Assembly (NCBI GenBank): GCA_012932295.1
Contig: JAAONU010000001.1
Coordinates: 58,191,693-58,255,692 of the forward strand
Direction: 5' to 3'
Source: Cyclina sinensis
Lineage: Eukaryota > Mollusca > Bivalvia > Venerida > Veneridae
Length of the DNA: 64,000 nucleotides
Shown: positions 40,074-52,900 of the stretch, piece by piece
Layout of the letters: every line of letters starts with the position of its first letter
Numbering within the stretch: position 1 is the first letter of the stretch
Notes under the pieces: generated by a model
The model's input: the letters and a program-made list of their open reading frames with translations, nothing else
Database searches by the model: none
What the model was told of the DNA's origin: nothing
Translations under genes and position numbers: made by a program

Positions 40074-40908
40074 TATGTGCCCCCTAGCGCCTTATCCCTA
40101 GAGGCAGCTATGAAGTTTGGAGGAGCTGGGACAAAGCGTTCTGTAGTTATTGATCGGAAACCATTTTGCTATTCAAGGACACAGTGACCATGGCCTTTGA
40201 CCTGGTGACCTGAAAAACTAAAGGGCTCATCTACAAGTCATGAACGACTTATATACAAAGGAACATGGGCCCAAGCGTTCTACACTTATTCATCGGAAAC
40301 CGTTTTGCTTTTCAAGGTCACTGTGACTCTTCACATTTGACCCAATGCCCTGAAAAACGACAGTTGTTATCTACTTATCATGCAAACCTACATACTAAGT
40401 CTGACGAACCTGGACCCAAGGATTCCCTAGATATTCAGAAGAAACTGTTTTGCTTTTCAATGTTACTGTTACCTTGGCCTTTGACTTAATAACCCTAACA
40501 ACTTAAAGGGTCATCTGATAGTCATGACCAACCTACCTATGGTGTTTTGAGGAGATGGGCCTCAGCGATCTATAGTAATTGATCGGACTCTATTTTCCTA
40601 TACAAGGTCAATATGAACTTATCCTTTAACATGAAAGCAATTGGGGTCATCTACTGGTCATGGCCAACCTATATACCAAGTTTGAGGAACCTGGATCCAA
40701 GCGTTCTATAGTTATTAATTGGAAATCATTTTACTTTTCAAGCTGACTGTGACCTTGGCCTTTCACCGGGTGACCTGAAAAACTATAGAGGTCATCTACT
40801 TGTCATGACCAACCTACACACTAATCACACTAAGTTTGAAGAACCTAGGACCAAGGGTTCTATAGTTATTGATCGGAAACCGTTTTGCTGTTCAAAGTCA
40901 TTGTACCT

Positions 40909-40929
40909 TGACCTTTGACCTGGTGACCT
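40909..40929 (+). promoter_or_regulatory. Three TGACCT half-sites (DR1 plus DR2)
   Basis: TGACCT at 40909-40914, 40916-40921 and 40924-40929, all in one direction. Spacers of 1 and 2 bp make a perfect DR1 followed by a DR2, the arrangement bound by RXR-type nuclear receptors. It lies inside the tandem unit of the 40-kb element. No evidence of use. Confidence 0.4.
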
Positions 40930-41283
40930 GAAAAAAAACTATGGGGGTCATTTACTTGTCATGACCAACCTACACACTAAGTTTGAACAACCTGGGACTA
41001 AGGGTTATGTACTTATTGATTGAAAACTGTTTTGCACAAAGACCTTGAAACGTTGACCTTGTGACCTGAAAAACTACAGGGATCATCTACTAGTCATGAC
41101 CTAAACTACATAATGAATACGAAGAAACTGGAACCAAGGCTTCAATAGTTATTGATCAGATACTGTTTTACTTTTCAAGATCACAGGGGTCATCTACTGG
41201 TCATGACCAACATACATAATAAGATCGAAAAACCTGGGATCAAGGGTTCTTTAGATATTGATCGGAAACCGTTTTGCGATACA

Positions 41284-41298
41284 AGGTCACTGTGACCT
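41284..41298. promoter_or_regulatory. Perfect inverted half-site palindrome (ERE consensus)
   Basis: AGGTCACTGTGACCT, a perfect IR3 of AGGTCA half-sites, i.e. the textbook oestrogen-response-element consensus. It sits in one repeat unit of the 40-kb element. A second perfect copy is at 41430-41444. Confidence 0.45.
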
Positions 41299-41429
41299 CA
41301 ATCTTTGTCCTTTGTGCTGTGAAAAATTACAGGAGTCATTTGCTAGTCAAGACCAACTTACATACTTAGTTTGAACGACCTGAGACTAAGCGTTCTACAG
41401 TTATTGATCTGAAACCATTTTGCTATTCA

Positions 41430-41444
41430 AGGTCACTGTGACCT
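41430..41444. promoter_or_regulatory. Second perfect AGGTCA inverted palindrome
   Basis: The same 15-bp IR3 as at 41284-41298, followed one base on by TGACCC-T-TGACCT, a near-DR1. It is one tandem unit further along the array. Confidence 0.45.
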
Positions 41445-41640
41445 TGACCCTTGACCTGGTGAACTGAAAAACTATAGGGGTCATCTATTACTCATGATCA
41501 ACCTACTTTCCAAGTCTTAGGAAGATGGATCTAAGGGTTCTCTAAACATTGATCGGAAACCAAAGTGTCAACGACCGACCGACCTTTACAAAACTATATG
41601 CCGTCTCATCTTCGATGGAGGGGGGGGGGGGGCATAAAAA

Positions 41641-43265
41641 TAATTATTACAACAACAACAACAACATTAATAATAAAAACCATTATTAAATTGATAAAAT
41701 GGTAATATTTCAATGTTTTTTTTTTCCGAAATGTCACAAGAAAAAAATCGCTTATTAACTTTAAACATCCCTTTTGCTCAATGTTATTTGATAAATTTTG
41801 TGGCAATATTTATTGTTTTGCTGTAATTTCTGTCACAAATCAAACTTTTGACACAAGATGAAATTGCACTTCATAATAAAATCAACATTCATCATGAATA
41901 TAAATGTCACTTTTATTAGTACCAACGAACAAATGAACTTCAGCAATTTAAGTTTATAAATCATAAAACAATAGATAAGCTATACACTTTTTTCAGGACC
42001 ATTTTTTCTTTTGAATTTAAAGTTTGAGATCTAGGACCCTTTTCGTAACAGATGTGAAAACTTGAAAAGTCTTACTTTGTAACATAAAAAGGGTGATTTT
42101 TTGACGAACAAATTTCACATTTTAAAGAAAGTGAAAAAAATAGGATCGTGTCATACGACTTTATTTTTGCAACTTCAGTTAGCTGTTGTGATGTTATGTC
42201 GTTCAGTTTGTGAAAAAACTTGCAAGGAAACCAAAATCCTACAAAACACATTTACCTTCATGGAATGTTAAAATTTCTAAAATGCTGAATTTTTTCCTTT
42301 TTCTTTTTTATTATTTTATTTTTGTTTATTCATTTATTTTCTATTTAAAAGATTTTAAATATTTTCTTTTTTAAAAAGACATGGATTTGTGAATCATTGA
42401 AATGTTCAATGGCATGACCAGCCCCCGAAGATAAACTGAAATATTTTGGGGGGTATTCACAGTCATATGATATTAACAACGTGATATAACAATGTTATTT
42501 TATGGGATGCGGATAAGGTCGCATTTTCTGAAGATCTTAAAATATACATCTGTTCATTTTATTTTACCCAAAAAATGTTCGACAATGTTGAGTATTTCAG
42601 TGATACACGATCATTTCGGTAAACGATAAAAGTACTATTTTTCAGAGGGGTTGTCTCTGTACACTGCGCAACAGCCCGACTTTTCATGAATGGAATTCCT
42701 TGGAAATATCGTATGAATTTCTTTAAAACTGATTTGCTTAATAATAGTTTCTTTTAAATTTTTTCTAAATTAAAAAAAAAATCTTGATATTTGCACACCA
42801 TGAGTTAAAACAGCATTCTTCATGAGGGTAACTAACAATAAGAAAAATATAATAATTATGATTTATACACGTGTGGTATGTTTACAAAATTTACGAAATC
42901 AGAAAGCATGTTACAGTTACAAAATCAAGATTGCAGACTGCCTGACTGTCGCCTAAGACACGCCCTTTTGGCACGCTCAGTCGAATAGTTTGACAGACCC
43001 AATAGAAAAAAAAGTTTAATTTAATCATATTTGCTCAACTTAATATGTCCGCAACAGATTAAAGTTTTGAATACATCTACAGACAAAGATTTGTTTTCTA
43101 AATTATGTCCGCCGCAAGCATTTACTAGAATACTTTTCTTATGAGATTTATATTTGAAATATATATTAGCACAAACAAATCAGGTTTTACAAAAATTCAA
43201 ACGAACATCAAAATACAATTTAGATAATATTTTAAGGCTGAACTTCTTAGGCATTCATGAATTCT
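41641..43265. other. Downstream flank of the GPCR gene
   Basis: No gene seen. It includes a short (AAC)n/(AAT)n run at 41650-41680 and AT-rich sequence that would contain the 3' UTR of the minus-strand receptor. Confidence 0.4.
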
Positions 43266-43974
43266 TCAGAAACACTTAAGTCTACTTAAAATGCTTTTAA
43301 ATGCCTTTCTGAACTCAGAGCTACTAAAATTGTATAAGAATGGATTGATAGTTGAATTGAAATATGCCATCCAGAAAGACATATGCAGAACTTGTTCTGG
43401 GACCAAAGTCGGATTAACTATACTGATATCAAACACTATATGGAAAGGCAACCATAGAACGGCGTATGCTAGTATAATGTAGGTCAAGGTCACGAAAATT
43501 TTCCTGTCCCGAATTAAGCGGTTTTGTTTACTGCTGAAATTTCGATTATCGACGAATGAAGCGCTGGTTTCAGGAACCCGAAGGTAACTTACTGTCACGT
43601 GAGTTTTTGAAAAATCGGCACTTCTGTAGTTCGAGGGTGGTGGAGAATACGGTCTCACGGGTTGTACGTTCTGTATGGTTATTCGTTGTACAGAGGTGGA
43701 TACATTTGCGTCACTGTTTGTACTCTCGGCCGTGGCTCTAGAACCCTGTCTAGTTTCTTGGTTTAAATCTGCAACTTTGGTTCTCTTATGCATAAAGAGA
43801 AACACGTGAGTGTAACAGAAAAACATGACGCAATAGGGGCCATGGTGTCCTAGAATAGCGACAATAAAGACGAACTCTTTGTTAAGAGACGGGTCCCAAT
43901 AACACATTCCGGATTCACTGTACCTTACTCTGTCTAATATCCAAGGTGGAACCCAAAGCACCAACATAAATAAC
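43266..43974 (-). CDS. GPCR exon 3 (TM4 end to C-terminus)
   Basis: It begins after 'ttgcag' (43980-43975) with one base completing a Trp codon from exon 2. It covers the end of TM4, ECL2, TM5, the long third loop, TM6, TM7 and the tail, and stops at 43266-43268. Confidence 0.92.
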
Positions 43975-46900
43975 CTGCAAATATATCAACAAATTTATTT
44001 TGATATAAACAAAACGATGTGTTTATTTAAAGTACTGTAAGGCAATTTTCAAGGTTTTTTTTTACAATTCACAGAAGAAAAATGCCTATGCAGCATTTAA
44101 TACCAAGTTTCGACAATTTACTTTGATGTAACTAAAACAGCACCTGTGCTTTAATCACTACTTCTGATATTTTTTACAACTGACAGACAGCGAGACCTAT
44201 AAGAAAGAAAAATAAAGTATCATTGTACTGAAAACCATCCGTAAACTGAAATCATCTCAAAATATATTGGATGGTAGTAAGTCTTTATTCTGTACTACAG
44301 ACCTGTCAAACTAGATTCCAGATAAAAGATCAGAGTATCAGGTCGTCAAAACAGACACTGATTCTCTTGTTATCGTTCTCTACTTGAAACAGGTAAAGCA
44401 AATACGTTAATCATTTTTTTAAAAAAGGCCATATTTGTCCTTGACCGACTGACCTACATTTAGGTATTTTGTATGGTCATATTGTTCGACTGAGTCTAAT
44501 TGAGTTCATTTATTGCTTGTACAGGTTGACCACACGAAAGATTTGTCATTTTATGTCTTTTTGGAATCATGTCTCAATGATGTAAGATACAGAAAGCATA
44601 CAAGTTCCATAGACATCAATGGTTCCGTTATTTGTTCTCGGTATCACTGTTACAGGAAACTGAAATTTCATCCAAATGACAATATGTAGTGCTACTGAAA
44701 GAGCGATGGATCGAACCCTTGGTACGGTAGATTTGTATTATGACCAGCAGTAGTTACTTATCGATATTTTTAAGTTTAGGCTAATTGATAATAACCACTC
44801 TTGACAAGAAATGTGTCACAGACACGAATGTCCCCGAAACATGGCTCTGGTCACAGTCATGTTAGCTTACTAATAAGGAAGTTATGGCCAATGTTTAAGC
44901 TTTTGGACATTTGGATCTTCAAGGTGAAGGTCTTCCAGGGGTCAAGGTCAAATCAGTATAAGTCAGTGGGAAGGTGTTGTCCAAAGGGGTGTTGTGTCCA
45001 AAAATGAAGTAAATCTACTTACTAATGAGGAAGTTTGAGTGTTTTGACAATTGGATTTTCGAGTTGAAAGTAATTCCGGGATCGGGGTCAAATAAATATA
45101 GGTCAGTTGGACGGTGTTGTCCAAAGGGAAGTTGTGTCCAACTATGAAGTAAATCCACCTTCTAGTAAGGAATTTAATGCCAATGTTAAAGTTTTCGGAC
45201 GTAATGACGGACGGACAGTTCAAAAACTATATGCCTCCCTTCAGGGGGCATTAAAATATAGTATTTTCACAACTAATAGGAAGTTGGCAGTAGCAGTACG
45301 CAGTAGAAGTTGGCAGTAGAAATTAAATCAAACGTGAAGTTGGCAGTAGCAGTAACAGCAGTAGCAGTAAGCAAACCATGAAGCTGGCAGTAGCAGTAAC
45401 AGCAGTAGCATGGGGAAACGTGAAGTTGGCAGTAGCAGTAATAGCAGTAGCAGTAAAGAAAACGTGAAGTTGGCAGTAGCAGTAACAGCAGTAGCAGTAG
45501 GAAAACGTGAAGTTGGCAGTAGCAGTAACAGCAGTAGCAGTAAGCGAAACATGAAGCTGACAGTAGCAGTAACAGCAGTAGCAGTAAGCAAAACGTGAAG
45601 TTGGCAGTAGCAGTAACAGCAGTAGATGAACGTGAAGTTGGCAGTAGCATAATCTTTACTGCTACTGCTGTTACTGCTACTGCCAACTTCACATTTTTCT
45701 ACTGCTGCGTACTGCTACTGCTCACTTCCTAAACATATTTTCACATCAATCTTATACCCTAAATCTCCTTTTACATTGCACGGTTGCAACATATTTGCTG
45801 GGATCAGATATAAAACATTTGAGTATCATTTATGTTCTTCTACATTCCTGCAAATTTGGAATTTTAGAATATTGATATTTTTATAAACAATAAAATTTTT
45901 GGGCAAATAATGCTCATTGTCTTTATTTATATAAAATTTTGATTGCATCCAGTGAAAAAAAAATCAGACTAAACTTTAAAGAATAAAGAAACGATGTATG
46001 ATATATTCAAGTTAGCATATGTGCATTAGTAACATGATTATCTTACGCATGTCTTAAAACAAAAATGATAAAGCGAATAACTTTAGTTTTTATTCGCAAG
46101 TTTTCAGAAAAGTAATTCTTTTTTTAAAGAAAATATATTGAGTAAGACATAATTTTTTGTAATCAGCCTACTTTTACATCATCTTGCTCAATAGTGAAAA
46201 CTTTCATTAAAGAATTAAAATTTCACAAGAATAAAAGGTACATGTATATACCTAAAAATATAGAAACATTATGACTTTGAGTAAAAGACTCTTATGATTA
46301 AAATTCATTAAAATTCATATTTCTGGTAAACAGAAGCCTGGTAGAGCATTTTGGTAGAGACAATGTGAAGCAGTTCTTATACCACATAGCAAAAACAATA
46401 AAGAACAAGCAAAATAGACAAAGGGAGATTATTCAAAATGTAAGTGGACTGGAGTTATGGTTCTTGTGCACTGCACTCTGCGTCATCATAAACAACCTTT
46501 ATTCCAACTTTGAAGCCAATCCCATGTATACTTTGTGAGAAAACGGCCGGTAGAGGGGAGATATTTCAAGAAATAGGATGACTAGAGTAATAGTTTTTGT
46601 GTATCATCAAGCTTTAGTCCAAGTTTGAAGTCAATGCCTTGTATACGTTTGGAGTTATGCTCCGGGCAAAATGGGGACGGACGGACGGACTGACAGACGG
46701 ACGGACGATTCGATTACTATATGTCTCCCATCGGGAGCATAAAAATTAAGCAAGGTAGAATTAAGGTTTATAAACACTGCATTTCCTCTCACTGTTCTCT
46801 ACCACTGTGAGAACGTTTAATAAAATTCCTTAAATAGTTTTGAAGTTATTCTCCAGAGAGGCATAATTCAGTACCATAAAGGGAGATAATTGATAAACTA

Positions 46901-49900
46901 AGTAATGTAGGGTTATGATTCTTTGACACTACACTTCCTCTCACATGTCTCTATACCTTTTTGAAGTTTCAATGAGATATATAATTAGTAGAGAAGTTGT
47001 ACTGCGGACAAGCATAATTAAACAATTTTAAGTATCATTAAGGGAGATAATTAAAACATTACGCAAGGTAGACATTGAACAGTGCACTTTCACTAACTAG
47101 TATCTATGACTGTGTGAAGTTTTAATCAAATTCCTTCAATACTTAACAAATTAATATCCGGACAAGCATTATTAAGTTTTATAAAGGGAGATTCTTAAAA
47201 AAACTAAGCAAATTAGAGTTATGGTTCTTCGACACTGCACTTTCCCTGACCAGTCTCTATAACTGTGTGAAGTTTCAATGAGATATCACGTACAGTTTAG
47301 GAGTTATATTCCTGACAATCATTACTAACATCAGGAAGATAATTAAACAAGAGGGTCCATGGGACCCTGGGTCGCTCACCTGCCAACAACTGCTCAATGG
47401 TTGCAAGAGTCAGTGGATGCAAATACAATTGCCAATTGACTAAAAGGGTGCAGGCAATTATGACCATGGGGTCATCTTTGGTAGAGTTTCACTAGATGTC
47501 ATGCATCATCAGGATTGTTAAAGCACAACGTGGACTATAATGGACTGAGCCTCATAAAAAATATATCAGGCACATAACATGTTTAAAGTTTCAAAGCAGT
47601 ATCTTGAAAAATGTAGAAGTTTGTGCCGCAGTATTTTTTAAAAAATCCTGCCTTTATACAAAAAACTAGGTTGCTGTGAACTGAATGTTGGAACACCGTT
47701 CCAAACAGGGATTATGTACATGACGCATGTTCACTCTATTGCCAATTCTACTAATCATTTTAAAATCCAACCATAGATGCAAAAAATATATGGGCAAGAC
47801 ACATACTATCAGCAGTAAGGCCTATATAGCAGAACTTACTAAGTTCAGAGGGTTGCTGTGACATGGATCTTGGAGGGAGGAACATGGGTTTTGAGTGTAA
47901 CACATACTTATTTTAATTTTTGGTTGTAAGGGTTGCAGAGACTTTCGGTCTTAAGGTAATGTTATTTATAATACTAGAACTTTTATTAAATACAATGTAC
48001 AAAATTATAAAGAAAAAGATTCATAACAGAAAAAATGTGTAAATGCAATCTTTAATAAAATAGAACAATATTAGCCCTTCAAAATTATTTTTCCCTGACT
48101 TTTCACTAACTTTTCTGGATTTTTATTTTCCACTGACCAATTTTCAAAATTACCTGACAATTCCCTGACCTTTGACCTAGTGACCCAGTTTTCAAGGTCA
48201 CATAACCCAGTTTCGAACCTGATCTAAATATCATTGAGATACACATTCTGACCAAGTTTGAAGAAGATGGGACCAAAATTAAGACCGCTAGAGTGCGGAC
48301 AAGCTTTTTCTAAAATTGGACTAGTTACCTTGTTTTCAAGGTCACATGACCCAGTTACGAACTTGACCTAGATATCATTGAGATACACAATCTGACCAAG
48401 TTTGAAGAAGCTCGGACCAAAATTAAGACTACTAGAGTGCGGACAAGCTTTTTCTATAATTTGACCTTGTGACCTAGTTTTGAAGGTGACATGACCAAGT
48501 TTCAAACGTAATCTAGATATCATTGGGATTAACATTTTGACCAAGTCTGAAGAAGATCGGACCAAAATTAAGACTGCTAGAGTGCAGCGAAGCTTTTTCT
48601 ATAATTTGGCCTAGTGACCTAGTTTCAAGGGTTAGATTAACCAGTTATAAACTTGACCTAGATATCATTGAGATAAACATTCTGACCAAGTTTGTAGAAG
48701 CTTGGACCAAAATTAAGACTGCTAGAGTGAAGACAAGCTTTTCCTATAATATGACTTTGTGACCTAGTTTTGAAGGTCACATGACCCAGTTTCGAACTTG
48801 ATCTAGACATCATTGAGATTAACATTTTTACCAAGTTTGAAGAAGATCAGACCAAAATTAAGACCGCTAGAGTGCGGACAAGCTTTTTCTATAATTTGAC
48901 CAAGTGACCTAGTTTTAAGAGTGAGATGACCCAGTTATGAACTTGACCTAGATATCATTTAGATAAATATTCTGACCAAGTTTGAAGAAGATCGCACCAA
49001 AATTAAGACTGCTAGAGTGCAGCGAAGCTTTTTCTATAATTTGACCTTGTAACCTAGTTTTAAGGGTGAGATGACCCAGTTATGAACTTGACCTAGATAT
49101 CATTGAGATAAACATTCTGACCAAGTTTGAAGAAGATCGGACCAAAATTAAGACCGTTAGAGTGCGGACAAGCTTTTCTATAATTTGACCAAGTGACCTA
49201 GTTTTAAGGGTGAAATGACCCAGTTATGAACTTGACCTAGATATCATTGAGATTAACATTCTGACCATGTTTAAAGAAGATCGCACCAAAATTAAGACAG
49301 CTAGAGTGCGGACAACATTTGTGAACGGACGACGGACGGACGGACGGACGGACAGACGACGGACGACGGACGAAAGGCGATCACAAAAGCTCACCCTGTC
49401 ACTATGTGACAGATGAGCTAAAAACTATGCAAGGTAGAATTATGGCTCTTGGACACTGCACTTCCTCTCACTGGTCTCTATCAATGTCTTAAGTTTTAGT
49501 CAAAGTCCTTCAATACTTTTCAAGTTATTCTCCGGACAAGAGTGTGACGGACGGACGTACGGACGGAAGACGAGATACTTGAAATATCTAATCAGTGAGA
49601 TCTGTTTAGCGAGAAATATTGCGGATTATTATTAATATTCTGAAACGGACTTGTCCATTTTAAATGCATTCTGTACAATTTGTTGTGCAAAGAGGATTTT
49701 ACTGACAAAAAGCAAAACAAAACACATCTCCGTTGATATACATATTCTTGGAAGTTTGAAACAAATGTTTTTAGACTTTAACAGTAAGCAGTGCAGCTCA
49801 GAAGCTGTAAGCGTATTATTGACAACACTAATCACTTAGACAAAATACTTGCAAGGTGAGAATTAAACAATATGTCCTTAATAAAGGAGAGTCCATTTTA

Positions 49901-52900
49901 CCTCAAAGTCCTACAGTCTGATTTAAACTCATTTACTTCAGGTTTAACAATTTCCCCTGAATGACTGAATTCCTTAGTTCAAACCAGTACTTGCGACGAA
50001 CGTGTGGTACGTGGATATCCAGATCGAGAGTACGTTGTTCTAACCGCTCGACCACTGCTCTCCCTTTGACATATTTTAGTAATCAAAAATGGATAAAGAT
50101 CAAGTTGTTACATTTTAACAAGATGCATTCTTGACTTTGATCTATGATCAGTTTCCACACATTTGCAAAAAAAAGGAATAAAAGAATCTTTTTGCTATTG
50201 CTTTTTTGTGTTTTTCAGTTGTTGCTTTTTTAGGGTAACCTAATTTGTGTGGAAGCTGCAAAGGTTGGGTGAGAAGGCGTAGGGTGAAACAGGCCCTGAA
50301 AATCTCTCGCATCTTGCATAGAGACACTGCGGCTAAAGTTTATAGCACCGATCAAAAGAACAGGATTTTCTTAACATTCCTAACTGATTCTTCTACGATC
50401 GCGGTTAATGGTCTTTTCATAAATGACAATCGCGTGGTAAAACGAGGTGAGAAAATAATGAATTTCTCAGGAATCAAGCAGAACTTATGTTCATGTACGT
50501 CATACAAGAATATCTTCAAATATAAACAAACACGTAAAAATCGAATAACACCGGAAGTCAATCTTACCAGACGAACACTATTGATAAAACGCACTTCCGT
50601 TTTGAGTGATACTGTCTATATGTGACACTCCATTTTATACTCCAGAATCTGTCCACAGATATCAAGATAAGTGTGAAAACCGAGACAAAAGTCATTCCTG
50701 AAAAGAGAAGATTTCTGTTTTTAAAAAATGAAACATTTCACAAAATGTTTGAAAGATCGTGAATAATGGTTACATTTTAACTGTTCTATTTCTGCAGTTG
50801 TAAAGTAGTTTGTAGATTTATTGTTAATTTAGCACGTTTACAAAAGGTTATATAAACGTCTTAACAGCATTTTGGATATTTTTCAGACGTACACCTATCA
50901 AATATTTATAAGCTTATAAAGTCTATTCATTTGAAGTACCTTACGTCAAAATATGTTGCCAAAGTAACGGAGTCTAGTATCCACGATCCTTAAATGATAA
51001 GAATAGTTTATGGAAAACTGTATGAAAAGAAGCAGAAATGTAATCAAAATTCCATAAGAAAAGAAAACACTTTCCCTTTTTTCCGTATTTCATTGGATAG
51101 GAGAACGTAAACGCCGATATTCAAATTACAAAGGAATAATGCAATATAAAATAATACTAGTGTTTATTTGTTGTATAATTCTAATATACGTGATTCGTCT
51201 CGAATTTAAGTCTAAATATAGCATCTAAACTGCTGAATGGTGATAAGAAAGGGTGGATTTGATACGTACGTTTTGTGGTTATATAATTAGAAAGTTATTA
51301 ACTATATATCATAAACATATTGTTATATACACGTTTTTTTCAGAAGTCATGCCATGGTTACTCTGCGTCACTTTTTTTTCTTGTATGTGTGGGGGGAGGG
51401 GCATTGAAATTATTGTTGCAACAAGTTTTGTTTATAAAAAAATTATTGATAATGCAAATATGTAAAATATAGTTTGAAATAATATTTCCAATTTGATGTT
51501 TTACAAAAAAGATGTCATGAAAAGGAAATTCAGAAATTTCCAATCAAAACATGTGTAGCTGAAACTAACCAGTGACGAGCTTTTACTGCTTGGCGTTCTA
51601 CATAACATAATAATGACACGAAATGTACACGAAAAACCCATAAACTAGTTTTTCTTTGCATCCGCTCAATTAGGTCTATATATAACTGAAACAACAGTAG
51701 AAAAAAGGCTGGCAAAAATCTGTTTTCTTCGGTTTCGATTACCTCGTACATGACTTTATTTTTAATCACCTTAATTATCACACGAGGTACAACTAGTTTA
51801 ATCTAGGGCAATCGAATCTCACCGCCATCTTGTATATCATAATTTGATAAAAGCACCTTTGATGAAAAAATAACTAATGAAGGCAGTTTTGAAACTAATT
51901 TATTTTCGGGTGGGTGGGGGGGCGGGGCGGTGGAGAGAGGGGGGAGTTGCAATATTTTCTGCACTATGACAATTTGAATGGAATTTTTTGTTGTAAGTAC
52001 GACAACATAGTTTATGAGAACACACGTATATGTAAATACACAAATAAAAGCAATATAACTAACGTGATAAAAATTAAAATACATGTACAAGAATTTAATC
52101 GCCTATATCGACCATTATTCAGAAATACATTTTCTATTTAAAAAGTATCTAGATTTATGGTAAGTAAAGGCTAAAATACAAAAACAAGAAAATGAACCGA
52201 TATGATAAGCTTGCAAAATAGCAATGCTTTTTTAGCCTGACAGTGAATTTGAGTCCATTGATCGTCGGTACTTCCCATATCATCGAGTGTATCGCATCAA
52301 TACACAGCAATTCGGTTACTACCGCTTGCAAAACTGATTAGAATTTCACGTATTTCAAGCGGTAAAAAGTGATGTTACGATGTTTATTTCAGTAGCTAAA
52401 CTGTCACTTTACTGATCATCCAATCACAGCGAGGCAGTTTTCTCAGGTATATCTGTCAACAAAACTGCTTCTTGCAATCTACCCGCAGCTGGGCGGCGCC
52501 AAAGTTGCTGTGTCGTAATTGTCGCACCGTTGCTACCGGAAATCTTCACTCAATATTTTTTTCCTAACCGTTTTTCCATTTTGTACACAGAATGACATGT
52601 TTGATAGGTAATAGGCGGAGTTTGAAAGAAACACATTGAGCGGCGTTTTAATTGATTTTTGACAGCTGTACCGACGAGTCTCGTTCTTCACCTAACAGTG
52701 TAAACTCTAATCAGTTTTGCAAGCGGTAGAAATGTCTCATTCGAAAGACAATAGGCTGTCTTAGTAGAGAAGAGTGGGTATCGAATTCGAAATCCCTGAA
52801 CTAACAGTCCAGTGCGTAACCACTAGACCACTGATACGCCCGCCTGGATCACCTAAACTATACCGAAAAACGAATACCTTTCCAAAGCGCCGCACGGATT

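Larger units (their letters stand above)
40074..41640 (+). mobile_element. Non-autonomous element with 11 tandem ~140-bp units
   Basis: The start (TATGTGCCCCCTAGCGCC) and the end (poly-G then GCATAAAAA) are roughly inverse. The core is a tandem array anchored by GATCGGAAACCGTTTTGC-type words at about 40152, 40292, 40435, 40581, 40718, 40871, 41018, 41154, 41260, 41406 and 41551. The 3' end has ACCGACCGACC, then ACTATATGCCGTCTC, then a G run and GCATAAAAA. The same terminal module ends the elements at 45231-45256 and 46731-46745. Bivalve 'pearl'-type and Helentron-like elements are known to combine a tandem core with a 3' hairpin; placing it there is inference. It does not encode a protein. 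Confidence 0.7.

Noticed and set aside
45273..45692. Long Leu/Cys/Tyr- and Ala/Val-rich ORFs on both strands
   Set aside because: They arise from the 43-44-bp GCAGTA-rich minisatellite, which is open in several frames; no start context or conserved motif.
50245..50345. Arg-rich peptide WVRRRRVKQALKISRILH as a possible small gene
   Set aside because: No conservation evidence, lies in a GPCR intron and overlaps no other signal.
50245..50625. 126-codon plus-strand ORF
   Set aside because: Antisense to GPCR exon 2 and without recognisable motif.
51660..51781. Minus-strand segment with a good acceptor ('ctactgttgtttcag') and a TG/GTTAGT donor, considered as the GPCR TM3 exon
   Set aside because: Its phase does not fit exon 1 and the peptide lacks a TM3 and DRY-like motif; the exon at 50568-50697 fits perfectly.
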